Shown one piece after another: positions 7,470 to 7,782 of a stretch of DNA of 7,782 nucleotides. A program made the translations under genes and the position numbers. The DNA lies in NCBI GenBank assembly GCA_964646495.1, contig CAZYEO010000112.1, forward strand, positions 1 to 7,782, given 5' to 3'. This DNA comes from HGM05232 sp964646495 (GTDB lineage: Bacteria > Bacteroidota > Bacteroidia > Bacteroidales > Muribaculaceae). Each line of letters begins with the position of its first letter. The first letter of the stretch is position 1. Below the pieces are notes generated by a model that worked only from the letters and a program-made list of their open reading frames with translations, ran no database searches and was not told where the DNA came from.

Positions 7470-7778
7470 TTATTCAATTACAAATATATTGATAAGCCCT
7501 GTCATGACAAAAACATCCCTTATCTCCTTATTCAAATTCATAAGCGTAAGTTTATTATTGTTCGCCTTCATCTTTTTAAGAAGTGTAACAAAGCATCTCA
7601 AGCCTGAACTGCTTATATATGAGAGTTTTGAAAGATCAATTTTAAGAACAAGATTATTTTGATCAAAAAATTGGGCTAAAGTGGTTTCGAAAATCTGAGC
7701 ATTGGTGGTATCTAAACGACCATCTACGAATAGAATGGTCACTTCTCCCTTTTGTATAATTTCGGTTGTCATTGTCAT
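7470..7778 (-). CDS. STAS-domain protein, anti-sigma factor antagonist type
   Basis: This is a 102-residue, single-domain cytosolic STAS protein of the SpoIIAA/RsbV kind. In that family a partner kinase phosphorylates one serine and so controls binding between STAS protein and kinase. The sequence shows the usual beginning (VTILFVDGRLDTTNA, residues 13-27) and the signature DLSKLSYISSSGLR (48-61). Ser58, directly before Gly59, sits where SpoIIAA is phosphorylated. The length is normal for the family. The start is the first ATG, four bases from the window edge. Met3 is equally possible, and a start further upstream cannot be excluded because the frame is open to the edge. The stop is 11 bases ahead of the LuxE-like gene, so it is probably first, or early, in the same operon. 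Its natural partner is the RsbW-like domain encoded three genes downstream. Family assignment is strong; the role in this operon is inferred. Confidence 0.9.
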   Translation of the reverse strand: MTMTTEIIQKGEVTILFVDGRLDTTNAQIFETTLAQFFDQNNLVLKIDLSKLSYISSSGLRCFVTLLKKMKANNNKLTLMNLNKEIRDVFVMTGLINIFVIE

Positions 7779-7782
7779 ATAG

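Larger units (their letters stand above)
1..7778 (-). other. Single putative operon of six co-directional genes
   Basis: All genes read leftward. Junctions, in order of transcription, are +11 bases, +13 bases, an 8-base overlap, a 1-base overlap and a 14-base overlap. There is no room for an internal terminator or a conventional promoter in any gap, so the genes are probably on one transcript that begins right of 7782 and ends left of position 1. Confidence 0.8.

Overview
This window is a densely packed block of one-directional coding sequence. All six genes are on the minus strand, so transcription runs from the right edge (7782) to the left edge (1). The DNA is AT-rich. Gene junctions are short or overlapping, and I see no good Shine-Dalgarno sequence ahead of the starts I could read. 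Together with the protein style this suggests a member of the Bacteroidota (Bacteroidales-like), but that is inference and no marker gene confirms it. No RNA gene, mobile element, repeat array or CRISPR is visible. The longest non-coding gap is 13 bases, so promoter and terminator must lie outside the window.

In transcription order the genes are: (1) a 102-residue STAS-domain protein of the anti-anti-sigma type (7470-7778). (2) A 375-residue LuxE-like acyl-protein synthetase with the ATP-binding loop and the C-terminal acyl-acceptor cysteine (6331-7458). (3) An 890-residue fusion of a LuxC-type acyl-CoA reductase with a PaaK-type (phenylacetate-CoA ligase-like) adenylating domain (3645-6317). 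(4) A 493-residue protein with an N-terminal RsbW-like HATPase fold, a GNAT acetyltransferase-like domain and a further C-terminal region (2171-3652). (5) A 12-helix major facilitator exporter of the DHA3/EntS/MefA kind (966-2171). (6) The first 326 residues of another PaaK/LuxE-like adenylating protein that runs off the left edge (1-979).

Together the genes look like a luciferase-free version of the fatty-acid-reductase half of the lux system. An acid would be activated as acyl-AMP, transferred to the LuxE cysteine and then to the LuxC cysteine, and reduced to an aldehyde. Two further adenylating modules, a GNAT domain and an exporter suggest the aldehyde is an intermediate in making and exporting a small molecule. 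The unusual part is the partner-switch components: a STAS protein with an intact phosphorylatable serine, and an RsbW-like fold whose three ATP-binding motifs all appear degraded. They may regulate or scaffold the enzymes rather than control a sigma factor. The product, substrates and regulation are not determined by the sequence.
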